Below are positions 53,175 through 64,000 of a stretch of 64,000 nt of DNA, piece after piece. Both the position numbers and the translations under genes were made by a program. This DNA is from Heliocidaris erythrogramma (lineage: Eukaryota > Echinodermata > Echinoidea > Camarodonta > Echinometridae). How positions within the stretch are numbered: position 1 is the stretch's first letter; the number at the start of each line of letters is the position of its first letter. The stretch is from contig CM046857.1 in assembly GCA_025617745.1 (NCBI GenBank), positions 28,986,094 to 29,050,093 on the forward strand, read 5' to 3'. The notes under the pieces are model-generated. The model had not been told where the DNA came from. It did not search any database and saw nothing but the letters and a program-made list of their open reading frames with translations.

Positions 53175-54384
53175 TATATACATAATTTATGTACTTTATG
53201 AATTATTATTATTATCATATTGTTGCATATATGCTAATTATGCTAATTACGTCAATTGCATTACTTAGAAATGAAATTAAAAATGGTGTTATAAATGAAT
53301 TCCTCATCATAGAAAACCCTAGAAAAGTTGTATTATTCATGTTTTCAGGCTTTCTGGATAAACAATGGCAAAGAGTTCCATATATTGTACATATGCTAAT
53401 TAGCTCATTATGCTTATTATGCTAATTATGCTAATTACGTCAATTGTGTTACTTGAAATTAAAAACTGGTATCATAAATGAATTCCTCGTCACAGAAACC
53501 CCTAGAAAAGTTGTATTATTTATGTTTTCAGGCTTTCTGGATAAACAATAGCAAAGAGTTCCATATATTGTACATATGCTAATTAGCTCATTATTAGCTC
53601 ATTATGCTTATTATGCTAATTACGTCAATTGCGTTACTTGAAATTAAAAACTGGTGTCATAAATGAATTCCTCGTCACAGAAAACTCTAGAAAAGTGGTA
53701 TTATTTATGTTTTCAGGCCTTCTGGATAAACAATGACAAAGAATTCCATATATTGCACATATGCTAATTAGCTCATTATGCTAATTATGCTATTTATGAC
53801 AATTGCATTACTTTAAAATAAAAATTGATGTCATAAATGAATTCCTCGTCATAGAAACCCCTAGAAAAGTTGTATTATTTATGTTTTCAGGCTTTCTGGG
53901 TTAAGATTAGCAACATATTATATATTGCACATATGCTAATTAGATGATTATGCTAATTAGGCTAATTAAAAAAAATTGCTCAAGGTTGCCAAGGTGGCAA
54001 CCAAACTGAATTTACTTCAATACCCATCTAGAACACAAATCAACAAAAAAACCTTGTACTTAACAACTTTTCCAGGTCATGTACATGGTATATGGTACCG
54101 TCTACTGGACTACAATAGTGTTTGAATGAACAAAAACTTGTGGAAATCACATCCACCAAGAAGCATGCCTCAAAATTTCACATCGGGCAGGATTACTAGC
54201 TTGCTTCTCTTTGCTCATTATTTAGTTCACATTTTTTAAAGAAATAATTTTAGCATATATATATGATCATGTATTTATAGTCTTGATTCTGTAAACATTT
54301 TTTTTTTTTTTTTGGGGGGGGGGTCATTTCCAGAACTCAGCATTGCCTTTAAATCTGAGAGAGATGTCAGTATTTCACATTTTT

Positions 54385-54935
54385 TATGTAGTAACACAGA
54401 TAAGTGAGTACGCGTAGGACCTTTCTTACACGAAGTTACTTTTTTTCATCCCCACTTCCCATTAATTTACATGTAATAAAAAAAATTGCTAATGTGGTTT
54501 TCTGTGTCATATATGAACAAGCTTTTAGGGTGAATGAATGGGGGTACTCATTTTTACAAAGGTTCGTAATTCCGAAAAACAAATTTCACAAAGCAAAGGC
54601 TTCAGAATTACAAAGCTTTGGAGTAATACATGTATACATGCATCAAATGTTTGGAATTAAGAAACCTATTTCATTTTCGGAATTATACACCCCCTGCTAT
54701 GGGAAATTTGTGTTTCAGAATTATGAACCTTCTTAAAAACGAGGACCCCCCCCCCCCCCCCCCTATTCACTCAACGTAAAGGCTGGCTAATATGTGACAC
54801 TGAAGACATTAATTAATTTTTTTTTTTGAACATGTAAATTAGTGGGAATTAGGGATGAAAAAAGTAACTGCGAGCAAGAACGGTCTGATGTGTACACACT
54901 TATCTGTGTTGTAAGATTACAAATGTGACGTGACA
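54385..54935. mobile_element. inverted-repeat element with ~160-bp arms
   Basis: The left arm has ACACAGATAAGTG, AGTTACTTTTTTTCATCCC, TTCCCATTAATTTACATGT, TGTGTCATATATGA and GTGAATGAATGGGGG. The right arm (54760-54935) carries all of these in reverse order and orientation. No gene is seen. Confidence 0.75.
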
Positions 54936-57894
54936 TTACGCTTTTAAAAAAAACCCTTTGTAAACCGTCACATGTACGTGTACGAGCCTTAACTCGTGCT
55001 AGACACAACATCAAACTGAATGTCGTACATAACTACAATATAAAATGTCCAACTCTAACGCTATACAATAAAGAAATCTCACAATGATTTTGATGGTTCT
55101 TGAGTATTAATACATAGATCTGATATAGAAAATGAATAGATGTGACAAGTACAGTACTGGAACAAATTCACTGGATTTTCAAACTAGATCTTGTTTATCT
55201 GCAATCTCCTTCAGCCAATTGGAATAATAGAATACAGCCTCTAAAAACAATTTCTTTTACACACTTTCAGCCTCCACCTTTGGTCCTGTTCCTAATTAAA
55301 AAGCTAGATTTATAAGCCGAGCATTAATATGTTGAGTCAATACTGCAATGAGGTACATATATATTTACCTCTTTTTTTTTTTCTTTTCTTTTTCTTTTTC
55401 TTTTTTTTTTTTTTGGGGGGGGGGGTCTTTCTTGAAATGTACGTCTTAATTAGCTCAGTTTTAAAGGGTACCAATCACAAAAAAAATATTTGGTTCTGTA
55501 TGTCAGAGATTCCATATCGTTATACTAAATTCAAAATATGGGCTTCATATAATTGCTTCTATAAAGAGATATTGCCAGTTTAATTACACTCTGTATAAGC
55601 ATAAAAGCGACTCGTGAGTAGACTACACGCTCGCAAAGATAAGGGCTTGCACGGAACCCAACTCGGGAGTTCATGTTATCCTTTATTTCCTTAATACTCC
55701 TAAACTGTTGATCTATAGAATGCCAGATAAAGTTCTTTGCGATTAAGTTTATACTTTCTAGCAGTATACAAATTATTTTGTATTGTCAGGTGATTGGTAC
55801 ATTGCAACTCGTTGAATACTAAGCTGGAATCTACAGAAAATGTGTGTCATGCCAAATTCAAATCGGATCAAACGGGTTAATAATTTGGTTCCATGGAGTA
55901 GTGATGGGGGATAAAAATGCACCCAAATACGGCATTTTCATATTGCCATTGCTGTGTTTCTTCTTTTTATCACAGACACTGTTGATCTGCAAAAACATAG
56001 GTTATCAAATCAAGATACATGTACATGGACTTATATCTTAATTTGTACTCCTATGCCCACACCTTTAGAATACATGAAATACATTCCATGAATTGATCAT
56101 ATCCCCATCCTCCCATTGCTCATAAACCCAGTTTTTACGTTAAACACACTCTTCTCACTTGAACATTACACATACATTATACATACATATATATTTAAAT
56201 GTGTATACATGTAAAATTCCTATTAAAGTACATTGAGAGATGAAATAAAAATGTCTACCAATGTAAACATAATATGTAGCCATGTTCTTTTAACAATGTA
56301 TTGTATATTCCATAATCCAACAAGGAATTCTTGATTTGTATGCAAAAACCATGATTTTGTATTCGACTACACATTGTCTATTTAAAGATTTGAATGCTTA
56401 TTTTCACTTTGAATGCAATTATAATGCAATCATGTCACCAAAAGTTTACACTGAACACTGATGAGATAGTGAAATGGAGTGGAGATTAAAGATAATGCAA
56501 TAATACAATAATGTCACTAAAAGTTGACACTGAACACTGATGAGATAGTTGGACCAATTGCAGTTTCTCAATCAAAGATTTGTAAGCACATGTGTGTAAG
56601 CTTTTTAACTAGGAGGGAATAAGGCAGTCCTAAAGATGCCTATTTCTTATGGGCGATCTATAATCATTTTTTAATCAACAGCATTTAATGGATGCCCTTA
56701 TCAAACATCATAGGCACTTCTTAAGTGAAAGAGAGAATAAAAATAAGAGAGATATGTCTAGGCATCCATTATAATATTGCATGATTGTGTATCATACGTT
56801 CATCAGCTGAATGGTTATAAAATCCTCTGAGTAGTAATAATGTTAAAAGGTAAATACAGCCATGGACAAAAATACAGCAAATATGGTTACTGATAGTGTT
56901 ATTTTTGTAGTAAAAAGCAAATAAAATATAACGCAAGGTACAATTGCTGCAATTTGTTATTCATTCATTGAAATACAAAGACAAATCATCTACATTTGTT
57001 TAAATGCATATTATAGTACATTTATTACAGAAGCTTGGTCTAATAATTTTTTCCAGGGCTGTACGTTATTTACACACACATTATTTATACGTACAGAAAT
57101 TTCTTTGAACTGTGATGTGGTCTTGTTACTAAACTTACATATATAACTTGTATTTGGTTCTTATACATGTAGTCATGCACTTTGACCTCCATTACATCAA
57201 TTAAATCCTACCAACATAGACATTTAAAAAAAAATGCAATTAGAGTAATAGAATAAAAAGAATGAAAACAAGAAAATTAAAAGACAATAACACAAGAGCA
57301 TCATCATTGTACAGATGAAATGTTAGAAAAAAACATATTTACTGGATGTAGCCAGCATCTATGCATCAGATTATACCGACATACAAATTACTATGTAAGG
57401 TGCATGTCTGCCCCTGGTGGCTAGATCCCTAATTTAGATGAAAGACGATTGCTGATTGACTGCAGTCCTTTGATAAATAGGCACACAGATGATCATGTGC
57501 TTAAGGGTTTCGTTAAGATGTCTTAATATAGTCAACTACGCCTATGCATCAGCTAAAAATTTGGACTGCATAATCTTTCACAAAGTAAACAACTAATACA
57601 CAATATATACACTATCATGAAAATAATCATGAATAGAAAAAGTAAACAATCTTGGATACAAGTACAATACTGGCACTATATTGTGATATAATTAATGTAG
57701 ATACATCTGAAAATAATACAATTATAACATTGATAATGATTGCCCTTTGTTTATGGAACTAGCACTTTAGCTAAGTTCAGCAGCCTAGCTGATGCTTGGA
57801 GCCGAGTCCAGGGGCCAAACTGATGGTAACACACAAGGCAGAATAATGAGACTGGTTCCTTGTCTTGGTTCCTGGTCCTTGTTCCTGGCCTTGA
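54936..57894. other. intergenic AT-rich DNA and possible LITAF 3' UTR
   Basis: A T-rich run with a G-run lies at 55372-55425. A segment containing ACACTGAACACTGATGAGATAG is present twice (about 56449 and 56527). TTTATT at 57019 (AATAAA on minus) is one possible polyadenylation signal for the minus-strand LITAF gene. No other gene is supported. Confidence 0.4.
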
Positions 57895-58003
57895 CTAGAG
57901 CTGATTCCAGCGGCCTAACTGATGGTTACACACAGGGCAGGTATGGACAGCATCCTTGCAGGCATCAATACACAGAGGAATCAAACAGCAGAAGAACCAA
58001 AGT
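57895..58003 (-). CDS. LITAF-like coding exon 4 (terminal)
   Basis: Acceptor TATTCCAG|ACTT. It encodes LWFFCCLIPLCIDACKDAVH, then TCPVCNHQLG, stop TAG at 57895-57897. Confidence 0.92.
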
Positions 58004-60778
58004 CTGGAATAACAACAAAATGAATCAGTTTTCAATGCTTAAAGTCTCGAATAACAACAAAATGAATCAGTTTTCAATGCTTAATTACTCAGTACTATGA
58101 ACAGAGTTAAATAGAATGAACATAAACAGACTGTACTATAAAAAATATAATAGAAACCAAACAAAACAAAAACAGAAAAGGGAGCCTGGCAGAATCAGTT
58201 TTGTCAATTTGGAAGCTTATTAGCTTTCATCTGGGGTTTGTTTGTCCCAGAGATAACATGGCCACATGCTCCATATCTTGAATCTTGCACTTAATTATTC
58301 AGAGACAAATCATTTGTAACAATGAGCATTGATCGAAGGTATGGATTTATTAGAACTATTAAAGTTCTTTATAAAAGACTATGCATCTAGGTTTACAAAA
58401 TAGTCAGAATATTTGGTCATATAAAGCATTCCATCCAATTTTGTTACCTCATGCAGCCACAGGAGGTGATTTTCACTTAAATATCTTACTTTTCTACTTG
58501 CAACATGCGTTTTGTTGGACTGAAAACAATATGCATTGGGCATTAAAAATAATAATCTATATAAAATCAGTCGAAACAGGTCCACAAGCCTTAGAATTAG
58601 ATGGAGTGCGCTGAAGAGAGATTTATATCTGTGTATTCAGTTTATTCAGCATGTTAGTATCATATCATACACTTTAAGGACATTTGTGATTAAGTGTATG
58701 TTTTCCAATGAATGGCGAAACAGTGGGTATTTTGTATACGAAAGCTTCTTGACAACTGCAAGGTTTATAGTGTTTTTCATTTAACTGAAAAGCAAATTTG
58801 TCTTGACTTTCTTAAACCTTTTTTTTAATGTGACATAAATTTTTTAAAATATGCTGAAAACATATACCCCCTTTGCATCAGCATTTTTCTGATATATCAC
58901 TGATCACATTATTCATATAATTATGGTTATAAACAAAATAAAATACAATACAATCAAAAAGGCCTACAGCACACCATCAAAACTGGAAGTATGGTATCCC
59001 TTAAAAGAAGCATACAATGGTATTGTCATTTGTTATAGCACTTTGCGATAGCCAGGTGGTGACTTTGCACTGAGCATCCAGAAAAGAGGACATACATGTA
59101 CATGTAGTTTGACTACTTTTACAATGCTGGAGTGGGTTTGGTTCTTTTCCATTGCATGGCGGCAGCGGTGGGATACAAACAAATGCTACTGAAATGAAGG
59201 GGGGGGGGGGGGGGGGGTCAGCAGAAATCAATTCAAAATATTCATATTTCGTACTTAAGTACTGAATTGAATACAGGCCCTGGACCCCATGGCCTCCCCC
59301 CCCCCCCCCCACCCCCACGAGATCTGCCACTGCTACACATAGACTTACCCAAAAATACAGAGAGCTCCCATGATGAGCATAGTCAGTCCTCCAACCTCAC
59401 GACGCACGTTAGAAGTCACTTGACTGTGGCAGTTCGGACAGGCACAAGCCACCGGGGCATCCCGGAAAGCAATGGTATGATGGACCACAACACCAGGCTG
59501 ATATGTGAACATCAGAGAGAAAAATACAAAATCAGCAAATGGGTAAAAGATGAAATTTTATTTGCAAGGACCACTTACAAGGACAATTCACCTTGTACAT
59601 CAGAATTCTATTCAGCTACACTATACTTAAAATATGAACCTCACATGTAAGAGATATTGAAGACATAAAAGCGACTAGTGTACAAACCTGTACACACTCA
59701 CATGCAGAGAAAAGGGTGCACACGGAACCCAACTTTGACTTTGGGTTCCATGCTATCCATTATTTTCTTCATACTCCTTACCCATTAAGCCATAGAATGC
59801 CAGGATAAGTTATTTTGGTTTGATTTTACACATAGGCCTATTAGCTGTATCCTATGCACATCATGATTATGAAAAACTTTCTTTCTATTACATGGATAGT
59901 ACATGTAGATAGGTAATGGGTATGTAAAGATTGTATAAACAAGCTTCTGTAAAACTGTAAAACCACAACATAAAACTTTTGCAAATTGTTAATGAGAGCC
60001 AATTTTGCAGCAAAAAACTTTGGAAAATTGCAATGATATTATGTTGTTTTAATTGTGATTTTATTATTTCGCAGCATGAAAGTTTTATGCACACAAAAAT
60101 GTCTGGTTTTACAGTAGTTCTTGGCTAGAGTTGGTACGTGACCAACTAGCAGAACCTGATCCATCCGTTTTACATACCTGACTAACAACCACTACATTGT
60201 TATGGTCTGCCATTAGTGGTTGGGCCATGTAGCCTGCAGGAGGAGGGGGTTGTGCTGGATAGCCAGTAGCAGGTGGGGGTTGCGTTGAGTACCCGGCAGG
60301 TGGGGGTTGCGTTGGGTACCCTGTAGCAGGAGGAGGCTGGACTGGGTAGCCTGCAGCTGGGTAGCCAGGATTGTTAAGGGGACTGATCTGATCTGATCCT
60401 GGTGGGGCATAAGGAGGCGGATCTTGCATTCCTCCTGCAGCCTCTTGGCTCTTATCTGTGTATGACAAATCACACAAATACATGGTATATAGAAAAGAGA
60501 AAGATACTTGATAAAGACACCTTGTCATGATCACATCTGCATCTTGTTTGATTGTGAAAACAAGCATTTATCTTAATCTAACTTGGTATTAGACTCCTCT
60601 CTCAGAATGTTTAAAGATTCCAAAACTTCAAAATAAATTTCTTTCTTAAATCATTATCAATATACCAAGATATACTAAGTTTTGGAATCACATAAAGTAC
60701 ATGATTGATAACCTAAAAACTGATGAAAATCTTGACCATACCTTGTCCCTGTGGAGGAGCTCCTTGGAAATCTGACAT
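57895..60778 (-). CDS. LITAF-domain protein (four coding exons)
   Basis: Coding exons in transcript order are 60742-60778, 60178-60455, 59349-59497 and 57895-58003 (573 nt, 190 residues); all junctions have GT/AG and keep the frame. The N-terminus MSDFQGAPPQGQDK carries PPPY at residues 25-28, a NEDD4-type WW-binding motif. Residues about 38-88 are a GYP-QPPP-type proline repeat. The LITAF domain follows: CPNC (Cys125, Cys128), a hydrophobic membrane-inserting stretch (GGLTMLIMGALCIFGLWFFC), then HTCPVCNHQLG (Cys177, Cys180) and the end GRWNQL. The four cysteines bind zinc and the hydrophobic middle inserts into the cytosolic face of late endosomal or lysosomal membranes; family members act in endosomal sorting. 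An acceptor-like TTTTTTTCACACCTACAG lies 3 nt upstream of the ATG, suggesting a non-coding first exon further out. LITAF genes are often multicopy in invertebrates, so orthology to vertebrate LITAF or CDIP1 is not assigned. Confidence 0.93.
58004..59348 (-). other. last intron of the LITAF-like gene
   Basis: 1.35 kb. A near-pure G-run at 59199-59217 and a C-run at 59295-59313 (+ strand) could pair as a hairpin or form G-quadruplexes. The segment AATAACAACAAAATGAATCA is repeated at 58009 and 58050. No exon is needed here. Confidence 0.8.
59349..59497 (-). CDS. LITAF-like coding exon 3
   Basis: Acceptor ATATCAG|CCTGG, donor TTTTGG|GTAAGT. It encodes HHTIAFRDAPVACACPNCHS and the first half of the membrane stretch. 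Confidence 0.93.
60178..60455 (-). CDS. LITAF-like coding exon 2 (Pro-rich)
   Basis: Acceptor ACACAG|ATAAG, donor AGTCAG|GTATGT. It encodes the PPPY motif and five Pro/Tyr/Gly repeats and ends at a codon boundary. Confidence 0.9.
60742..60778 (-). CDS. LITAF-like coding exon 1
   Basis: ATG plus 12 codons and one base; donor CAAG|GTATGG. The predicted acceptor lies just upstream of the ATG. Confidence 0.85.
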
Positions 60779-60856
60779 GATCTGTAGGTGTGAAAAAAAT
60801 TAAACCTATAATAAATCAACAATAAAATGTAAAAAGTATTACACACTACATGTATG

Positions 60857-61054
60857 AACATGGCGAACAAAGAAGCGGACAAAATATACAGTTCCTCATT
60901 GTACCTTCCACAATTGCTCTGGTAGACAAAAGAACATCCCTGATTGCTATATGTAAAAGTATGTAGAACAGGTGTCACATGCATATTCACCTGTTCCACT
61001 TATTTTACATAATAGCAATGAAGGGATGTTCTTTTGTCTACCAGAGCAATTGTC
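60857..61054. mobile_element. palindromic foldback MITE, uninterrupted copy
   Basis: The core 60910-61054 is a near-perfect palindrome: ACAATTGCTCTGGTAGACAA through AACAGGTG, a 13-base loop, and the mirror CACCTGTTC through TTGTCTACCAGAGCAATTGT. The left arm extends to AACATGGCGAACAAAGAAGC (60857); the right arm is truncated. It is the sister of 22583-25737. It begins about 80 bp upstream of the LITAF-like start codon. Confidence 0.85.
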
Positions 61055-61209
61055 ACATCAATAATCACATGTTTTTTACACTCAATAAATATTGAGAGAA
61101 TATTGACTTGCTCTCTGAAACACATATCAAGTGAATTTTCACTATATTTTCATATTTTTTCACTCCCCCAGGAGTCACCGATCATCCATTTTTTTAAAAA
61201 GAGTACTAT

Positions 61210-61275
61210 CATCATAATTATCAATCATTATCAATCATTATCATTGATATCATCATCATCATCATCACTATCATC
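61210..61275 (+). repeat. ATC/ATT-rich microsatellite
   Basis: TATCAATCATTATCAATCAT is followed by (CAT)n triplets. Confidence 0.8.
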
Positions 61276-61805
61276 AATTCATTCAGTGCTCACATGATCT
61301 CAGCCCTGCCCTGCATGGTCTGACAAACTCAAATTCCTATTTATACATTTATACATGATTGGTAAGTACTGTATATCCAATTACAACGAGTTACAAATGT
61401 AGACCTACAAAAATCACTCTGCATTAGCAGACTGTGCTGAATATCGAAGCTGAAATTGTGCAATTTTTCATAAAAGCATGAAATTTGGCGCGTAGGTAGA
61501 GTTTTTAATGCTGAATAATTCTGGATATGGCGCTACCTAAAATTTGGGCCCTGGGGCCCGTTATGCCCATTTTTTAAAAACATGGCTATCTCAGGGTATT
61601 TTTCCTTCATAACTGATTTACTTTAAACAGGCTGATTATCTAGTTCTGATACTAAATATAATGTAGGATTTCCAGGCCTTAAAATTCATACAGCTGTACA
61701 AGTGCTTTAGTTGCCCATTTTTTTCAAATAAAGGGCTATTCCATATAAAATGTTACAAAGTCACTGATCTGTTGAATACTGTATAAGCAAAATGCTTCTA
61801 ATCGT

Positions 61806-63555
61806 GATCAGTCAGACATTATGTCTCTAAAATTAACAAGATATGTTGTGCAGGTGTCCATTATGACCAAAAAGTCCCAAGAAAATGCAAATTAATCTAT
61901 GTGCAACATAAGGGTTTTTTAGTCTTTGGTTAAATTTTTTTATGGTAGAATGTGATTTTGAAATCAAGGTCATATGAAAAGCCCACTTTAGTGAGCAGCT
62001 GGGCCCATTGAGGGCCCATTGATGGCCCATGGAAGACAATTCTTTTATTTTTATTAATTTGAATTATTCTCTAACAAGAGGATGGCCTCGTTAGAAATAG
62101 CTGCTGAAGTGTTAAAATATGCCTACTTTCAGATTGAGTTTGAGCTTTCTATTAATTGGCAAGGCAGGAAAGCAGAATACCTATAGTGGTAGGGTCACTT
62201 CATTTCACCAAGATGGCCGTCATATCTGAAATGGCCACTGGTCTGTCTCAAGATGTTGCTCTGCTGTGTCTTGAAAATTATAACTTGGTATTGAAGTAGA
62301 ACTTTGTGTACTATAGAAATTACTGGGTATTGTAACTATATGCCTGAAATAGACATAAAGCAAGTTTACTACTGCACTGTACTTTGTTTAAAACAATTTA
62401 ACTAAGGTAAAGGTATATCTTAGAATGCTGAATAATTTGGAATAGTGGGGCATTTCATTTCTAAATTGCCATCAAATTGGAAAATACTGCATAGGTGTTA
62501 AAATGTAATTTGCATGTGATAGATTTGCATTTTTAGAATAAAGCATCCAAGTGCACTCAAAGAAATTCATATGCTTAAGAATTATGGATTATCATCTCTT
62601 AGTACTTGTTGTGTAAAATAGTCATTCATTGGCATCTTTTCAAATTTTACCATACAGGACATATCATTTTTTTTTTCTAAATATGCCTTGCAGGTGAAAA
62701 ACAAAGAGCGAAGTGTAACTATTTTTATATATTTATTTAGTAGTTGCCAATAATGTTAGGCCAAAGTACATGTACACTATAATCACGATTATTGTGTGCT
62801 GTGAGCAAAAAAAAAAGGTCCTCAGCATTTTAGGGTCTCTTTTTAACTAATTTTTAGCTAACAGCATCCTTAGCCTTCTAGGGGGTGCTATACACCCCCT
62901 CAAAAAATTGCATGGGGTGCTGCAGCACCCCCCTGCACGCCGGCTCCCAGGCCCCTGACTTTGCCACAGCATTATTTACAAAAGATTTTTATGCTTCATT
63001 AGGATATTAATGATTTTGTTCATGCAAAGCTCTAAAATGAGAAGGGAAACGTGTTAGTACTAGAGTTCTAGAAGGATATTTGTATTTCAAGCATACATGG
63101 TACTAACTAAATTCCACACCTTTATACATGTACCCTGAGTTATTGACACAGAGTATTCAACTTTAAAATGCAAATACAGTAGTCATATCTGTTATCACAC
63201 TGAACTATGCTACCTGTAAAAGTGAAAATCAAGAGACATTTGCATACAATTTTCATATTTTAACACTTGGCAGACAATTTGAATTTTGCCATCCTCTTGT
63301 TAGGGAATAATTCAAATTTAACTATAATTGACTTTAATGGGCCATCGATGGGCCCATTAAAGTGGGCTTTTCTTATAACCTTCATTTCAAAATTATTGTC
63401 TACCATAAAAAATTGAAACCGAAAAAATGAAAAACTCCTATTTTGCACATTGATTAATTTGGGCCTTTCGTAAGCCTTTTTGGTCATAATGGGCACCTGC
63501 ACCACATAGGCCTATCTTGTTAATTTCAAGGACATAATTTCTGAGTGTCATAATT
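61806..63555. mobile_element. 1.75-kb element with ~320-bp terminal inverted repeats
   Basis: The left arm (about 61806-62125) has TTAACAAGATATGTTG, GCAGGTGTCCATTATGACCA, AAAAGCCCACTTTA, GGGCCCATTGATGGCCCAT and CTAACAAGAGGATGGC. The right arm (about 63235-63555) carries the same blocks reversed: GCCATCCTCTTGTTAG, ATGGGCCATCGATGGGCCCA, AAAGTGGGCTTTTC, TGGTCATAATGGGCACCTGC, TCTTGTTAA. The interior has no transposase. Confidence 0.8.
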
Positions 63556-64000
63556 ACAGACCTGCCATCCCTGAAACCTATGAAATAGGGACAAATGACA
63601 AGGCAGAAGCTGAAAATGGGGACATTTCTGAGTTTCCTATACATATTACTACAGATTTTTGCAAAAATAGGGACACAGTGGTTAATACTACTTGGTTCTT
63701 TCTTTTACCCAAACTCGGTACTGTCCCTGTTATAGAGACAGTTGGCAGGTATATAATTAGAAGCATTTTACTTATATTCAACAACAGTGTTCTCGCCAGT
63801 GTAGAATACACTTGTCGCGTGCGACACGCACAAGTTTCGGGAGACTCACTTGCGTCACACGCAAAATCCGAGTGACGCGTGAAAAAAAATAAAAATCTGT
63901 TGTCACGCATCGGTACTACGCATCGGTCATAAAAAGTTCTTATTCGGAATATACATGTATTTGCAGATTCTTGTCACTCGAGTTTAGTAGACGGTATAGA
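63556..64000. other. gene-free end of window
   Basis: 63780-63920 has CpG-rich phrases GTCGCGTGCGACACGC and GAGTGACGCGTGAAAA, probably part of another repeat cut by the window edge. No exon is supported. Confidence 0.4.

Larger units (their letters stand above)
51104..53213 (+). mobile_element. L2/CR1-clade LINE fragment, interrupted
   Basis: RT homology runs from AFDTI (51104) to KTYLF (about 52215). The untranslated tail is broken by a TA-flanked MITE (52271-53174) and resumes with TACATAATTTATGTACTTTA and an (ATT)n end at about 53213. It is 5'-truncated, as usual for LINEs. It sits inside the right arm of the foldback structure. Confidence 0.75.
49264..54117. mobile_element. 4.85-kb foldback structure with tandem-repeat arms
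   Basis: The outer ends are reverse complements: AGTCCAGTAGA...GACCTGGAAAAGTTGTTAAG (49269-49325) against the mirror at 54040-54110, then GTTGCCACCTTGGCAACCTT (49366) against its mirror at 53983. Inside, the left arm holds seven units marked by CGAGGAATTCATTTATGA at 49503, 49660, 49838, 49999, 50200, 50364 and 50554. The right arm holds four mirrored units near 53302, 53484, 53669 and 53844, plus a partial one near 51046. Units contain repeated GCTAATTAGCATA motifs. The middle is occupied by a LINE (51104-53213). Confidence 0.8.

Noticed and set aside
1..64000. Bacterial-type systems (CRISPR, operons, prophage)
   Set aside because: Split genes, retrotransposons and SINEs show animal DNA; the tandem repeats have no CRISPR-like unique spacers.

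Overview
The window is animal (eukaryotic) DNA, AT-rich and about four fifths repeats. It holds three protein-coding genes that can be read with confidence: an intronless C2H2 zinc-finger gene (+, 11007-13763), a five-exon CENP-M kinetochore gene (+, 37414-44708) and a four-coding-exon LITAF-domain gene (-, 57895-60778). Introns with GT/AG borders, CR1/L2-like retrotransposon remains, tRNA-derived SINEs, many short inverted-repeat elements and long poly-G/poly-C runs point to a marine invertebrate. An echinoderm such as a sea urchin is my best guess, but this is inference. CENP-M argues against flies and nematodes, which lack it. No rRNA genes, CRISPR arrays or bacterial-style operons are present.

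Layout. 1-1.2 kb: 3' end of a non-LTR retrotransposon. 1.2-9 kb: dispersed G-rich repeats, inverted-repeat elements and a tRNA-derived SINE. 11-13.8 kb: zinc-finger gene. 14.8-21.2 kb: degenerate tandem repeats, a large inverted-repeat element carrying a 7SL/Alu-like SINE, a TAG microsatellite and a 1.1-kb purine tract. 21.8-26.2 kb: a nest of elements four levels deep. 26.9-28 kb: a 1-kb element with 101-bp inverted repeats and 9-bp flanking duplications that carries a RecQ-helicase N-terminal fragment. 29-37 kb: MITEs, a tandem repeat split by an insertion, and a 700-bp TIR element with a small ORF. 37.4-44.7 kb: CENP-M, with a 5.4-kb repeat-rich first intron. 45.5-46.1 kb: a TTAA-flanked piggyBac-type MITE. 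46.7-48.4 kb: five tandem copies of a ~329-bp unit. 49.3-54.1 kb: a 4.85-kb foldback structure whose arms are tandem ~160-200-bp units, split by an L2/CR1 LINE that is itself split by a TA-flanked MITE. 57.9-60.8 kb: LITAF gene. 60.9-63.6 kb: a hairpin MITE and a 1.75-kb inverted-repeat element.

The three genes act in unrelated processes (transcription, kinetochore assembly, endosomal membranes), and nothing in their spacing suggests joint regulation. The more unusual material is in the mobile DNA: captured gene sequence, paralogous empty sites that fix insertion boundaries, a SINE beginning like 7SL RNA, and very large foldback arms.
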